Assembly (NCBI RefSeq): GCF_029873635.1
Contig: NC_080425.1
Location: 44,348,402 to 44,412,401 of the forward strand
Direction of reading: 5' to 3'
DNA length: 64,000 nucleotides
Origin: Malania oleifera
Lineage: Eukaryota; Streptophyta; Magnoliopsida; Santalales; Ximeniaceae
The stretch's first letter is position 1, and every line of letters starts with the position of its first letter. The notes below the pieces were generated by a model. That model had not been told where the DNA came from. It ran no database searches and saw nothing but the letters and a program-made list of their open reading frames with translations. Shown here piece after piece: positions 1 to 12,959 of the stretch. Position numbers and translations under genes: made by a program.

Positions 1-240
1 TAGTGTAGTGCAAGTCTTTGTAGGAACTTTAAAGTCTTTAAGTTTATGTTATTTTAAAATTCTGGTTATGTAATATGGAAAAATGGAAATTCCTTTTTGG
101 TCGTGTAATATTGTACTTTGGTATTTTATTCAAGGATGTTTAATTATATTCCACTACTTGGATGATATTTATGGTATCATAGATAGGTCAAGGGAACACA
201 TAACACCCTGGGCCCCACTTGGCGGGTTCGGGGCATTACA
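1..240 (+). mobile_element. Right end of a Gypsy (Tekay-like) LTR cut by the window edge
   Basis: The stretch ends in GGTTCGGGGCATTACA, an ending of the type seen in plant Tekay/Del LTRs and similar in style to the end of the solo LTR at 30,927-32,760. No tRNA primer site follows at 241, so this is a 3' LTR or a solo LTR in plus orientation. The left part lies outside the window and the TSD cannot be checked. Family assignment is inference from the end sequence alone. Confidence 0.45.
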
Positions 241-512
241 GAAATAAGGTGCAAAAATAAGTGAGCCTTAATAAGGCTCCCCTTACAATAAGTATAATCT
301 TCACAAAATTTGTAAAGCATTTCATTATTCATATTAACTCAATGATCATATATCATGATATCCTCATAAATATGAATCTAACGTATGTCATTTGCAATAA
401 AATTTGAACTTCATTAATGAAGAAAAGTTTAAGCCATGTATAAAATAAAGCTAATATCATTATATATCACTATATCATTTCATCATTATCGGATTCATTT
501 TATCATACATTA
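241..512. other. AT-rich spacer with no recognised feature
   Basis: This AT-rich stretch lies between the LTR tail at the left edge and the left LTR of element D. I see no ORF, no RNA gene and no repeat shared with other parts of the window. It is probably the older sequence into which the flanking elements inserted. Confidence 0.5.
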
Positions 513-2093
513 TGGTAGGCTCGCCAAGGCATGGGTCCTTAACAACCAAAGATAAAATTTATACTACCTAACAATCCCAAGTTCAGTAGAAAGTGGGGAA
601 GTCAGGTGTCGATCCTCAGGGACTTAGAGTGCAGTTATTTAGCTACTTCAAAATTCGTTTACTATAGCCTTGTATAAAAGAGAAGTAAAAGATGGTAATT
701 TTCAATGAGTGAAATCTAACCAACTACTGGAAAGCGATTAAAGAAAGTAAGTAAATCTAAGTTGACTCTACTCCTACAAAGCAGTTTTTAGACATGAGTA
801 TATTTTAGGATGTTTTGCGTAATCTAATTTTAGTGAGTTTACCTTACTAAACTATGCAGAACACCACTAAACAATCCAAGGAGTTGTTCGATGGTATAGA
901 GTAGCAAGGGTGCACCAGTCGTCCAGAGCATGGTCGGGAACTGGAGTATACTCTATCACAAATGATCACGAGAACCATTATGGGAGACCGTAGCCTAATG
1001 CGTGTTCCTGATTGAAGCAATAAAGATGCTAATCTTGTTACTAAACATCATTTCCATCCAAACAATAAATGGAAGCGGTGAAAAAAAACAGTAAATGAAA
1101 GCTGTAAAGAGAAAGCATGTAAAAATATCATCCCTTTGCAATCAGAACATCTGTCACTAAAACCAAAAAATACAACTAAACGATCATGTAATATACACTG
1201 GAAAACACAAGAGCTCCACTGGTTGTCACAAGCCGTCTAATACACCTTGCACAATCTAAAAATCTACACTACTCCTAATCTAACTTGGCTCTCAATGACA
1301 TCTTAAGTCTATCACTGACCTAGGAGAGGCTAAAGAGGAACCCAAAGCTCATCTTCAAAGTGATTATTTATAAGCTTTAGGGTTTACAAAGTTTTTTTAC
1401 AATTTAGGAAAGTTTGTAGCAAATATGGCATAAAAGATCGTTGTTGCCAACCAAGTCGCCCCTTGCTTCCCTTGTGTGCGCCCTGGTCGAGACTCGCGGA
1501 AAATTAGGAATTCTAGTCTTCGATGTCTTTGACTACATCGTGCCTCAGGGTCTTGTCGATTGAGTTGATGGTCGATACTTGCAGGATCTTGATCTTCAAG
1601 AAATCTCAGGAACTCGACATAGCCACCCCCTCAAGGTCTCTTGGTCGACCACTTCGTCAAGACTCTAGGTATTTCTGCTCTTAATTTTGTCTCAGTATCT
1701 CAACGTGGTCGCCCTAGAGGTTCACATGGTTGATCATTTGGTTGACCCTAGCAGCATTTCGATCTCAGTCTGAACTTCAAAGTTTGTAGTGGAAGACAAA
1801 GTTGCCCCTATGTGTTGTTGGTCATGCCACTTGATCGGAAAAATACTTCCTCTTCTTTGATGATCTGAGGCTTTGGGAGTTTGGATAAACTTCTGACTTT
1901 AAGCTTCGTGTACCTCAGATACTCCTTTGGCGTCTCACATGTCTAACTCCTTGGTTTTAACCTGTATTTCTTGAAAAAATGAACAAACCTTGCATAGCTC
2001 CGAGCAATGATACCAATGGGTAAATAAATAATGAAGTGAGAATAAGCAGAGGTAAATGAGGGGTCTAAAATAATGCATTTTAGGGACTCATCA
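513..2093 (-). repeat. LTR of element D (3' LTR in element orientation)
   Basis: The left boundary is TGGTAGGCTCGCC and the right boundary is GGGACTCATCA, the reverse of the TGATGAGTCCC start seen in the right LTR of C at 58,438. The purine-rich PPT (AGTTGGGAGTTG on the minus strand) abuts it at 2094. The LTR matches the C LTRs at 36,740-38,201 and 58,438-60,071 along its length in opposite orientation. It holds many GGTCGA/TCGACC motifs (about 1480-1800) upstream of its TATA box. Length is 1581 bp. Confidence 0.85.
1365..1372 (-). promoter_or_regulatory. TATA box in the LTR of D
   Basis: TATAAATA on the minus strand, with the GGTCGA-rich U3 array upstream of it (to the right on the plus strand). 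It corresponds to the TATA region of the C LTRs near 37,315 and 59,158. This is a plausible U3 promoter; start-site use is inference. Confidence 0.5.
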
Positions 2094-3763
2094 CAACTCC
2101 CAACTTACACTTTTCTAGTCATCAAGCAAAGCAAAATATAAGAAAATTCTACAAGCCTATCTATCTCCTCCTTTGTGGGAAACACGATTGCATTTACCGT
2201 ATCGAACAAGGATTTAAACCCCTAGGTTAATCCTAGTGGGCGATTTCTAGTCTTGTGAGAGTTTCCAAGGCAATACCCACAAACACTAGTTCAGTGAACA
2301 AAAGATTAGTACACATGCAACACAAACAATCATACCATTTTACCTATAGAGATATAACCTTATTACATACAGGTTCCTTTATACATGACTCAGCTATACA
2401 CACACTCCGTAGCAATTTAGTCATGCAAATTTGAATAATACACAGTCATCTCAAGACACAACTCACAGGGAATCAACCCATGATTATAATTCAGAGTTAA
2501 TATTAGCATGTAAATTCAGGTATGAATAGGCCACTTCACAAGGCATGTGTAAGGTATATGATTTGTCTCACTCAGAGTGCCCTAGGACACCTACATTATG
2601 GTCATCTTAATTAAGCCTCACTGGTTTATTCCCCCAAAATGCACTCAAGAAAATGGGTTCACACTCATATGTGAGGAAGAGTGTCATGATCAAATGTCCC
2701 ACATTTTTGAAGAACTAACGCTAAAAATGTGAGTGGACTAGTCTTATAGGAAAGGAATCCAACCTTTACTGAGGTGTCGGGTCCTTCACCCTAGCATCTT
2801 CTCCCTTACTTGCCACATTCAATCAAGATAGTAGATGAACTTATTCCTAGATTAAGCATGAATTCAAAAAGTGCATTGGTTAGCAGAAGATTCTTCATAC
2901 GTGTAGAATTGTGGTGTCGTGTCCTTAACTTGACCTCTTTATATTTTTTTTTGGAGCAAGAGTATATTTTTGTTTTCATTTCTTTTGCTCATCATATTTT
3001 TTTCATTTTCTTTCTTTGCATGGTCAACTAAGACAATCATTACACTCTTATATTGTCTTAATATCTCTAATGGGAATGTAACTCAAATAGGAGTCCATGG
3101 AAAAAGTCTGTCTCTAGAGGTGGCTTAACCTTCACGTCTTGGGTAAGCTACAAGACCTAGATTTATATCTCCCCACTTGATGTCACCTTTAGGCTAACAA
3201 ATGCAAAAATGAAGACTAGTTGGAAAAGGAAATCCAATAGAAGAATGAAGGTTGAGTTTTATAAACTCAGAGTTTGACGTCAACAACTCGAGAAATGAAC
3301 AAACGGCTCAATGGTACCTCACAAGATGTTATAGTCACCACGAGTGTTCTCTCAGAACTCTCAAAGAACCCTAAGTACTACAAATCATGCGCAAGTGTGT
3401 TTTTAGCCCCACGAAGTACCATGTAAATACAAGTGTTTACACAACAGTATTAACCCAAGAAAACCACTAGTCAAACTACCTAGAGTAATACCAAGATATC
3501 AACCATGTGATGCGAATTTTACACAACTAATTCACTACATTGTTAGTGAGCATAATAAAATCATGTAACTGCGAAGCCTATGCATATAACACTAGGTTAT
3601 ATAGGTGTATGTAGAGGGTACAATATATATCTTAGCCTGGCCTAAACAAATAGAGTTCACTGAAAATTCTTCAAAAATTTAAAATTTGTCATTTTTGTGC
3701 ATGAAATGTGCCATGCAGTGTGCCCCCTACCCCCAACTTAAAACTTCAGTGTCCTCACTGAAG
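2094..3763 (-). other. 3' noncoding module of D
   Basis: This stretch runs from the G-rich motif after the last ORF region (GTTGGGGGTAGGGG on the minus strand near 3725) to the PPT beside the LTR. It has no credible ORF, yet it shares ordered blocks with the matching regions of A, B and C. Examples are the block containing GTGAAGGACCCGACACCTCA (about 2771-2789, minus) and the block around ACACCTTGTGAGGTAT (about 3316-3335). The small ORFs here, such as one at 2810-3031, have no counterpart in the other copies. Confidence 0.7.
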
Positions 3764-4149
3764 TGTAAAAATAAAGATAGAACCTGGGCATGGGAGAGGA
3801 CAGTGCATGGTGCCAATAATAATGAACAGTGTACCTACAAATTATAGAATTTGGAAATAGCATGCATGCAAAAATACAGTGTAACACAAAAGACGTGTGG
3901 TAGCCACAATACCATGTAAAATTTTCATTAATTTGCAAAAATGGAATTACAATGTAGGTGAAGTCATTACAAGAATTTGGAATGCCACAAAATCATTGTG
4001 AAAGAATAGAAAGGAAAGAGAAAATAAAAGTGCGCTGTAGCAGTACAATACACAGACAGGGTGGAACAAAAATGGTTCCTAAAAACCAAGCGTAACCCTA
4101 ATTGGAGTCAGAGTTAGAATTTGAAGTAAATGAAATTAGCAATGGCTTA

Positions 4150-5000
4150 GCTAATGCGGCTTCTCAGGCTGGTGCCATTTCTTCTAGGTATTGAATCCAG
4201 TTGGGGGAAAGAGGAGGACTTGGGCGATGTGGGCGGAGAATCCATAATGGCATTGGCTGGTTAGGCAAGGTAATTAGTGAGAGTGACTGATATGATGTTA
4301 AGAGATACGATAGCGGTTGTATGTCAAGCCTGAGTGCAGGAGGCCCCGTGGTGGGGTCATCACTGACCTCCAAAGAAGGAATATATGGCATGCTAGGTCG
4401 GAATGTTTGGAATGGTAGTGGATAGGGAAACCGGTCCTCATGAAGTCTGGTGGAGAAATGTGGGGGTTGTTCAACAGATGAAGGCGTTGCAAAGTGTGGC
4501 GGACACGTCAGCAAGTCTTCATTGGGTGCCTATGGCATCCTCAGGGTTTGTGTCAAATTTCTTGGTCGCAGGGCCGACCCTCGTCGTGGTATTTTTTGTA
4601 GTCGTCTGCATGGTGCGCTTACCACGTATGTAGCTTCATCTTGCACTCCTGAAATCGGCTGACCCATCGACGAGGAGCCCCGTCGTGGCAAAACTCGTAG
4701 TCGTCGCCGCTTTGTAGCAGGTTGAGAGGATGCGTGGGATGATTCCAGAGATGAATGAGAGGGAGAAGGCATATTCGAGGAAGTGTAATGAAGCAAAGAG
4801 AAGGCAACTATGATTGATCGGGCGGTAATGAGAAAACAGGAGGTGAAGTGTCAAGGGTGAAATGAGCTTTAAAAAAATTTTTGGTGTTCTCAACCAAGGC
4901 AAACCCAGTTCAGTGCTGGTCAAAGACATAGTCGACCCTCTCGGTTTTTTTGAATTTCGACACAATTCAGCGACTGAACCTAGTTGCCCGCATCTGTGAT
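4150..5000 (-). pseudogene. Proline-rich 3' ORF region of D, function unknown
   Basis: Overlapping open stretches on the minus strand encode peptides rich in Pro, Ser and Leu. The region lies between the protease/pol-end marker and the 3' noncoding module. The matching region of C at about 55,700-56,460 is similar at the DNA level, so the two copies descend from a real part of this family. Athila-type elements can carry an extra ORF in this position, often called env-like. I see no clear signal peptide or membrane segment, so I leave the function open. The region is decayed in both copies. Confidence 0.45.
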
Positions 5001-5089
5001 GGTTGCCCTTTTAATTGCACCGCCAACTTATCTAAAGGTCTACTCTAAAGACTCTTAACTCTACTTAGTCTACCCTAAACAACCTATGC

Positions 5090-6030
5090 AAGCAAAAAGA
5101 AAATAAAAATTATCGAGTTGCCTCTTGGAAGCGCTAAGTTTACCATCTTCAATCAAATGCCTTAAACTCATTTTGAATTCAGCCGGGTTCAAAGGATAAA
5201 TTTTCCTCCTCCATTTCCTTGTTACTCCTTGGCTAGCGTACCCCCAACTTTTCCTCTAGATATGGATCTGAGTTATGTATTTCCTAGTGTAGTTCATAAG
5301 GATCTTTCAAGCTAGATGAAGAGGGACTCTTAGGCTGAGATGTTACTTCCAATGGATCCCTCCACAAACTTGAGGGAACATCCTCCCTGACAATTTGATC
5401 AATCAGGCCCTTGTTCATAGCTTGGAGAAATTGAAGTGCTTGTTGGGGAGTATGAAATATGTTCAGCTAAATTTTCCTATGGCCTAAAAAGATGTCCATA
5501 ATCCCTATTCGACACTAAATGGTTGCATTAGCTATAGCCAAAAATGATCGTCCTAGGAGGACATGGATTGGATTTGTGGATGGTTCCATATCTAAGATAA
5601 TGAAATCGATAGGGTAATGGAACTCTTCCACTTTGACTACTACATCCTCTACAACACCCCGAGGTTTCTTAAGGAAACGATCAGCAAGACACAAAGTGAT
5701 CGAAGTGGGCTACAACTTTCCCAGGTTAAGTTTTTGGTAAGCAGAATACAGAAAGATGTTCAGCTCACCCCTAGATCTAATAAAGCTCTAAATATGGTGT
5801 AACCACCAATTACACATGAAACAGTGGGTGGATCGGGGTCTTTTAGCTTAGGCACGAGGTGCCTTAATATCATGGAGCTTATGTGCTCATCCTGCTTGAC
5901 CAAACCATTAATATGCACCCTTGACTCTAGTTCCAGCGTTGATAAGTCGTTAAGGAACTCTTTGAACGCAAGAGAATGCTTAATGCCATCTAAAAGAGGC
6001 TTGTTAATTCTTATTCGTTTAAATATGTTC
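5090..6030 (-). pseudogene. Protease (retropepsin) region and pol-end marker of D
   Basis: Minus-strand translation gives the retropepsin neighbourhood, with an ALLDLG motif near the active site followed by PIDFIILDM-like and LLGRSFLA-like blocks typical of the gag-asp protease of plant Gypsy elements. About 600 bp further on comes a conserved stretch around GGTAAACTTAGCGCTTCCAA (minus, about 5120-5140). This stretch recurs in C at about 55,390, and a similar one is common at the end of Athila/Tat pol regions. The protease block leads straight into this marker with no reverse transcriptase in between. Decayed. Confidence 0.65.
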
Positions 6031-6535
6031 TAGATGGACTCGGTTGAGGCATCTTTCCTAAATATAGAAGGTGCAAGAGGGGCTACACGATGTGTCAGTG
6101 AAGGGACATGAAAAGCCTGATGGGGGGAGAAGTGAGGTTTGGTCCTTCTAGTTGCAAGTGTGGGACTAAGGGGTTTATGTACCCAACTAGAGGAAGTTAG
6201 GGTGCACGAATCAGTATTGGGCACTACCCCTTTTTTCATCATTTTTTTCCCTTGCCCAGTTGCTCCTTACCTCATTTATCTATTATCTTGCCACTTTGGA
6301 GGGTGGTCACCACTTGGGCTTGCTTGGGATATGATGAGGGACCAACATCTAGTTCACATTCCACCCCATAATGTCCCTTAGGTTTTGCTACAGGCTAACA
6401 TGACAACTTGCCCTCATCTTTCCAACTCAAGGTAGCAGCTAGTTGCCCTAGGGTGGCTTCTAGCTTTGCAATGGATTGGGAGTGAGAGTGAAGGAGTTTC
6501 CAATCTACTTGACGATCAGCCTTGATGTTTTCAAG
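6031..6535 (-). pseudogene. Gag C-terminal region of D (continues beyond A and G)
   Basis: Minus-strand peptides such as SIAKLEATLGQLAATLSWKD match the C-terminal region of plant Gypsy gag, where a coiled coil of the 'KLExQxGQLA' type precedes the protease. Upstream gag continues at 15,456-15,878 on the far side of element A, and then at 36,345-36,738 on the far side of element G. Reading continues smoothly across both insertion points, which supports the nested layout. Decayed. Confidence 0.65.
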
Positions 6536-6540
6536 GAATT

Positions 6541-7381
6541 TGATTACATGCTTAAATTGCGTAATTAGGTGCTTTAATTCATGCATTACAAATTTTATTT
6601 TAATTAAATACCTAATTACTCTCAATACTTTAACATTATTTCCTATTTATAATATTTGGATTTTATTGACTGATTTATGAATTTTTGGTATTTTTTTTAT
6701 TGTAGGGCAACTATTGGAAGCTAAAAATAGATGGTACGTCGTAATCTATGCGTAACTCTCTCTTCTGACCTTCGATTTAGATGATTTAGGATGCTATAGA
6801 AAGATAAGAAAACGCTCTACAATTTTCATGTTTTACATTTTGAGAAATACTAGCTCCATCAAGGTTGAAATCAGGATGTGAAGTTATCGTATGCTGTTTT
6901 ATGGACTATTTTGACATTACTTCGTAATCTAGGCATAACTTTCTCATCTAAGCTCCGATTAAGACTATTCAAAAATTATGGGGAAAGCTGAGAAAGAGCT
7001 ATATAACTTTTGTGTTTTGAACTTTGAGAGATACAGACGTTTAGTAGGTCAAACTTGGGCTTGAAAGTGCATAACCAACCATGTTTAACAAAAGAAAAAA
7101 AAAATGAATAAAGGCCTACTTTGATGTGACCACGTGAGTTGGATTGAAGCCCATGCAAAAGCCATGAGCTGGAGCTCCTTGGGGCAGCCAAAATTTCAAG
7201 AAAAAAGGGAGCTTTTGATGGATTTTGTAAAGTCAACAAAGGGGGCTCTTTAGTTTATTTTTTCTTTAGGAGAGTAGGTAAGGGTTTAGGGATAATTTGG
7301 AGGTCTTTCTTTTTGCTCCTTGGGAGGCTGTGCATAGCATGGGAGGCCTCTCCTCTTCTCCATTCTCTCTCCTCGCGGCTA

Positions 7382-7458
<77 letters not shown>

Positions 7459-8169
7459 TATTTTTTTTATTTGAATCTTAAATACTTGTTGGATCTATTT
7501 TTATTATAAAAAAATTAGTTTGATTTTCTTGTTATTTAAATATAGTTAATTAGTTTTAAAATTGAATCTTTCTCTCTTTTCTATTCCCTTTCTTTAGTTT
7601 GTTCGTTTAATAAAATGTTGTTCTTGGAATTTAATTTAATTTAAATTATTCATTTTAGATTTTTTTTTTAAGTCTTGCGTTGAATCATTAATATTTGTTT
7701 GGGTCATTCTTCAGCTTGTTTTTCTTATTTGGAGTCTTTGTTAGCATTCAAATATTTTCTTTGGGAATTTTTACTATTAAAGTTGGTGTTTTTATTTAGT
7801 TGGAGTTTATTTTTGTTTGGGTTTATGTTTAAAGTTAGTATTTTTATTTAATAGAATGATTGTAAGATTTGTTTCTTTCATTATTCTAGCAATGAATCTG
7901 GCATTTGTTTTTTTATTTTTATGCATGATAAATTTCCAGTTAGGATTTACATTGTTTCAAGTTTCATTGCAAAAATCCCAAATATCCTAGGAACTAAATC
8001 TGAACTGCGTTCAGTAAATTGTCTTTTCTTAATTTCTTTTGGAATTACACAAATTTTAAAGTTGAACTACATTCTCTGAGGAGACGATCTGGCTTTTGGG
8101 CTAATTATTACATGACTGGACTCATATACTTAGGATAGCTTCTGAGATGCTCATTTTTATAGTGAGTCA
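6541..8169 (+). repeat. 5' LTR of A
   Basis: Runs from TGATTACATGC to GAGTGAGTCA (1629 bp). It contains a long CT microsatellite at 7385-7456. It matches the right LTR (11,790-15,450, interrupted by E) throughout. Its LTR type is shared with B only in the ends and in parts of the U5-side sequence near 8040-8169. Confidence 0.88.
7385..7456. repeat. (TC)n microsatellite, about 36 units
   Basis: A pure dinucleotide run inside the 5' LTR of A. The same site in the 3' LTR (12,625-12,642) has only about 9 units, so the tract has changed length since insertion. The Leu/Ser-repeat ORF that covers it is an artefact of the repeat. Confidence 0.95.
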
Positions 8170-8176
8170 AGTTTTT

Positions 8177-8193
8177 TGTGCCATTGTCGAGGA
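8177..8193 (+). other. Primer-binding site of A, tRNA-Asp type
   Basis: TGTGCCATTGTCGAGGA lies a few bases after the 5' LTR. It resembles TGGCGCCGTTGCCGGGGA, the tRNA-Asp-complementary primer site known from Athila-type elements. Equivalent sites follow the LTRs of B and C. Confidence 0.7.
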
Positions 8194-8313
8194 ATGTCAG
8201 TTTTAATTTCAAATTAGTATTTTTCCCATTATTTTAATTTTTCTTATGAAAAAGAAAATTAAAAAAAAAAAGGAGAAAAGAAGAAAGAAGAAAAAAAGAG
8301 TTTTGATGAAAAT

Positions 8314-10177
8314 ATGGCTGCATCTCCACCACACACGCTTATGGATTTTTTGCAGCTCACACGAACCACACAACCATCTTGCATCATATTGCCTGAGAAT
8401 ACACAGAATTTTAACATTAAGTCTAGAATGATATCTGTGATACCTCAATTTTATGGGATGGAGTGTGAAAATCCATATAAGCATTTAACTGATTTTAAGC
8501 TTGCATATGTACATTCATAGATGGAGCTGCTACTAATCAGGCAATTCGATTGCGTTTATTTCTTTTTTCATTGAAAGACAAGGCTAAGACGTGGTTTAAT
8601 TCTCTTAGGCCTAATTCTATATCTAGTTAGGCTAATAAGAAAAACGAATTTCTGCATAAATTTTTTCCCTTACAGAGAACTCAAGTTTTGCAGGAACAAA
8701 TCAGTCGATTCATGTGAGGAGTTGATGAGACATTTCATGAAGCTAGGAGAGATTTAGAGATCTAGTTAATATGTGTCCCCACCATGGATTTGAATCATGG
8801 CGCCTAGTCAACTATTTCTACATGGTGTTGACTCTTGAATCGAAGGAGTTCATTTATACTATGTGTTGAGGATATTTCTTTGACAAGGAGCCTGATAAGG
8901 CATTGGCTTTCTATGATCATTTAGTTGACTATGCTTAGTAGTGGAACACTGGGATTGATAGAAGACTGATTGCAGCTCAACCATTGAGAACAATACATGG
9001 TGGAGAGTGGAATAAACTGAAAGATTATTTTTGTGTTGAAGCACATATGACAGAACTCACCAGAAGAGAGGAGGCTATGGAGATGGAAAAGGAGCATAGT
9101 ACAGAGCAACTTTGGAATCAACCTTCCCTATCCTATGCACCCCCTTATCAGTCCTCATATCATCACACTACCTTTCAACATCAGTTTTAGCCGCAACAGG
9201 TCTCCCAGAGCAACACACCTCCACGATTTCAACCAAATTTAGCTCATATTCAAGCAAAGAAATCTCCCAATGATAGCATGATGCAGATGGTGAATATGTT
9301 TCAACAATTCATGCAGATTCACGTCACAACTAACAAACAATACACTCCTACTATACATGAATTGTGGGACACCATTAATGAGATGAGCATGCAGTTGAAT
9401 ATTTTAGAAAAAAGGAAATTTATGGTAGAACCTCAGCCTAATCTTTAAAAATACCAACACGAATAGCAACAAATACATAATGTTTCTTTTAAGGTAGCGG
9501 AGGCCGTTATTACGTCAAGAAGTGGAAAAAAATTTCCCCAACCTAAGATACTCATTGATAGACCAATAGTTGTCCCAACACCTGAAGTTACAACTAAGAT
9601 ACATGAGGTTAAAGAAAAATCAGAGGAAGCATGCCCAGAATTGAAGAAGTCAGTTAATATGGAGAGCGAGACCAATAAGGAGTACCAACCTATGGTACCC
9701 TACCCTCAAAGAATGACAGTCGTGGAACCATCATTCCCTACTGGACTAAATTTCAAGGAGCACAATGCTGAAGCAAATCCCCACAGTGGTAAGGTGATGG
9801 ATACACCCGATAAAGAGGGTGAGTAGACTGGTGAGAGTTTAATTTTCAAAGAACCAGGTAAAATTTTTAATGTTGATGCTTCTGAAAAACCCAAGGTAAC
9901 TACTTTGACAACTTTGCCTCAAAGACCAGTTCTTAAAGAAGTGACTTTCCAGGAAAATATACTAAATAAAGATCCTTTCTTGTTAAAACAAGGAAGGCAG
10001 TCTGCACATGTTTTGTCTGGTACCTTAGAATGTATTGATTTATTTGAGGCTAACTTTTGTGCAAGTAACAAGACTGATTCATTGTGGCGAGTCAAATATG
10101 GACACTCGCTGGTTCAATTTATAGACCTACACCCACCAAATGAAATTCCTCCAGAGCCTCTGCCAGACAGACTGTGA
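8314..10177 (+). pseudogene. Gag region of A
   Basis: The N-terminal part contains TLMDFLQLTRT, PQFYGMECENPYKHLTDF and a downstream WFNSL-type block, which match the conserved core of plant Gypsy gag (retrotrans_gag family). A Gln/Pro-rich middle follows. The C-terminal domain has motifs FEANFCA, SLWRVKYG, VQFIDLHPP and PPEPLPD. This C-terminal domain is also present in B at about 42,770-43,230, where it is equally clear, so it is a family feature. No protease active site follows. The region is broken in several places. Confidence 0.7.
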
Positions 10178-11789
10178 TGTTTTTCTTTCCTTTATTTTCA
10201 TTTTGTTTTAGCTTATTTTCTTTTTAGTTAATTTTTAGGTACATTTTCCTATAGTTTAGTTTTTATTTTCCATTACTTCTTTACCAAGGTACGCCTTACT
10301 TCTCCCATGCACATCTTTTCTATCTCCCTTATGTTTTCACATTGAGGACAATGTTCCACTTTAGTTGGGGGGGTGGGGTGATAATTTGCATACGACACTA
10401 TTAGCGTCCACTTGCTGAGTTTTGTATGAATTAAAATAGAAAAAAAAAAAAAAGGATTGAGGATAGATAATTATGTCATGATTAACACTGACGTATACCC
10501 TTAACATACTTCCATATAACCTAAGAATTACACACTTGAGTCATTTATGTGTAGTTTCTCTTTATATGACTTTGTAACTCCATGACGAATTGATTGGTAG
10601 TTCATTCGTATTAATTTCACTATATAAACTTTTGTATATATATGACATCTCATGAGGCTGAATAGACACATTCACGTGACTTGTAACACTTAGGGTTCCT
10701 TGTGAGCATTGAGAGAGCGCCTGTGACGACTATGACACCTTGTGAGGTATTGTTGAGCCATTTGTCATTCTTTTAAGTTTTTGACATCAACTTAGAGTTC
10801 ATGAAAATCAACTTTCCTTTTTCTTTTTTTTTTCTAGATACTCTTTATACACTAGTCTTTATTTTTGGCTTGCTGGCCAAGAGGTGGCATCTAGCGGGGA
10901 GATAGAAACCTAACTCTTGTAGCCTACTCAAGATGTGAAGACTGAGCCACCCCTAGAAATAGACTTAGTTCATGGACTAGTGTTCAAGCTTAATTCACAT
11001 GAGTGGTGTGAAGACAACAAAAGAAGTATAATGATTGTCCTAATTGACAATGAAAAGACAGAAATTGAAGAATGAGTAGAAGAAAGAATAAGAAAAATAG
11101 AAATACACATGAAATGAAATGTTAATGCCTGCTCCACATAAATACCACAAAAAATTCAAGGACATGACACATGTCCTCCATGTATAAAGATTCTTCAACC
11201 GTTTAATGCCTCATATGTATTCACGCCAAGTTTGTGAATAAGTTGATATAGGGTGGTCTTGGTTGGACATGGCGAGTAGGTGAGAAGATGTTAGGGTGAA
11301 GGACCCGACACCTCACAAATAGGCTGGATCCTTTTCAGACTAGTCCACTTCATACATTTGGCATTTTTTCCTTGCAATATGCGGGATGTTTGACCACGAC
11401 AGTCGTCCTCACATATGACAAGAGAACTCATTCTTTTTGAGTGTTTTTTAGGGTATACCAGTTAGGCCGAATCAAAACAACTATTTTGTAGGTGTCCACA
11501 GGTATCCTGAGTCTAACGAGTCATACACATTACACATACCTCGAGATTTCACCTGTTGATACTTGGATTTATATAACTACATTAACTCTGAATTGTATTG
11601 CTGGTTAACTTTATGTGAGTATACTATTCTTAACGACTACATAAGGATGAAACTTGCATGAATGACTTGCTTCAGAACTGCGTGAATTGTGTATGAGCTT
11701 GTGTGTAATTTGGTGATATTCATTTATGTGAAATTGTATATTCGTGCTTAATGTACATTCATTTAATATTTATTGGAATTGGTAGGGTG
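10178..11789 (+). other. 3' noncoding module of A
   Basis: Begins near a G-rich motif (10,365-10,380, preceded by ATTGAGGACAATGTTCCA) and runs to the start of the 3' LTR. There is no credible ORF. It aligns in blocks with the corresponding stretches of B, C and D: ATATAACCTAAG (about 10,515), the GACACCTTGTGAGGTAT block (10,731-10,750), GGGGAGATAGAAACC (about 10,898) and GTGAAGGACCCGACACCTCA (11,295-11,314). Confidence 0.75.
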
Positions 11790-12959
11790 TGATTACGCGC
11801 TTAAATTGTGTAATTAGGTGCTTTAATTCATGCATTAAAAATTATATTTTTAATTAAATATCTAATTACTCTCAATACTTTAACATTCTTCCCTATTTAT
11901 AATATTTGGGTTTTATTGAGTAATTTATGAATTTTTGGTATTTTTTATTGCAAGATGACTATTGGAAGCTAAAAACTGACAATACTTCGTAATCTATGCG
12001 TAACTCTCTCATCTGACCTTTGATTCATATGATTCGGGATGCTATAGAAATATAAGAAAACGATCTACAATTTTTATGTTTTGCATTTTGAGAAATATTG
12101 GCTGCATCAAGGTCGAAATTAGACATGAAGTTACCATACGCTATTTTATGGAATATTTTGACATTACTTCGTAATATGGCGTAACTTTCTCTTCCAAGCT
12201 CTGATCAAGACGATTTAAAATTATGAGAAAATCTAAGAGAGATCTCTCAACTTTTGTGTTCCAATCTTTGAGTGATACGGACGTTTATTAGGCCAAAATT
12301 GGGCTTGAAAGTGTAGAACCAACCATGTTTAACAAAAGAAAAAAAAATAAAGGCCTACTTTGATGTAAGCACGTGAGTAGGCTTGAAGCCCATGGAAAAG
12401 CCATGAGCTAGAGCTCCTTGGGGCACCCGAAATTTCAAGAAAAAAAGGGGCTTTTGATGGATTTTGAAAAGTCAACAAAGGGAGCTCTTTAGTTTATTCT
12501 TTCTTTAGGAGAGTAGGCTAGGGTTTGGGGATAATTTTGAGGTCTTGTTTTTCTGCTCCTTGGGAGGCCGTGTGCAGCAAGAGAGGCCTCTCCTTTTCTC
12601 CATTCTCCCTCCTCATGGCTAAGATCTCTCTCTCTCTCTCTCTTCTCTCCTTATTTTTTTATTTAAATCTTAAACAATTGTTGGATCTATTTTTATTATA
12701 AAAAAATTAGTTTGATTTTCTTGTTAATAAAATATTGTTAATTAGTTTTTAAATTGAATCTTTCCCTCTCTTCTATTCCCTTTCTTTAGTTTATTCGTTT
12801 AATAAAAAGTTGTTGTTGGAATTTAATTTAGTTTAAATTATTATGTTTTGATTGTTTTTTTTTTAAGTCTTGCGTTGAATCTTTAATATTTTTTTGGGTC
12901 ATTCTTCAGTTTTTTTTTTTTTTCTTATTTGGAGTCTTTGTTAACATTTAAATATTTTC

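Noticed and set aside
2810-3031. 73-residue ORF on the plus strand
   Set aside because: It lies in the 3' noncoding module of D on the opposite strand. The matching parts of A, B and C are not open, and the C-terminal half is a Phe-rich product of a T-rich run.
7297-7509. ORF with a long Leu-Ser repeat
   Set aside because: Produced by the (TC)n microsatellite in the LTR of A; the other LTR does not keep it.
10365-10380. G-rich tract taken as the PPT of A
   Set aside because: The 3' LTR starts about 1.4 kb further on. The true priming site should abut the LTR at 11,790, so this inner tract is treated as the start of the 3' module.
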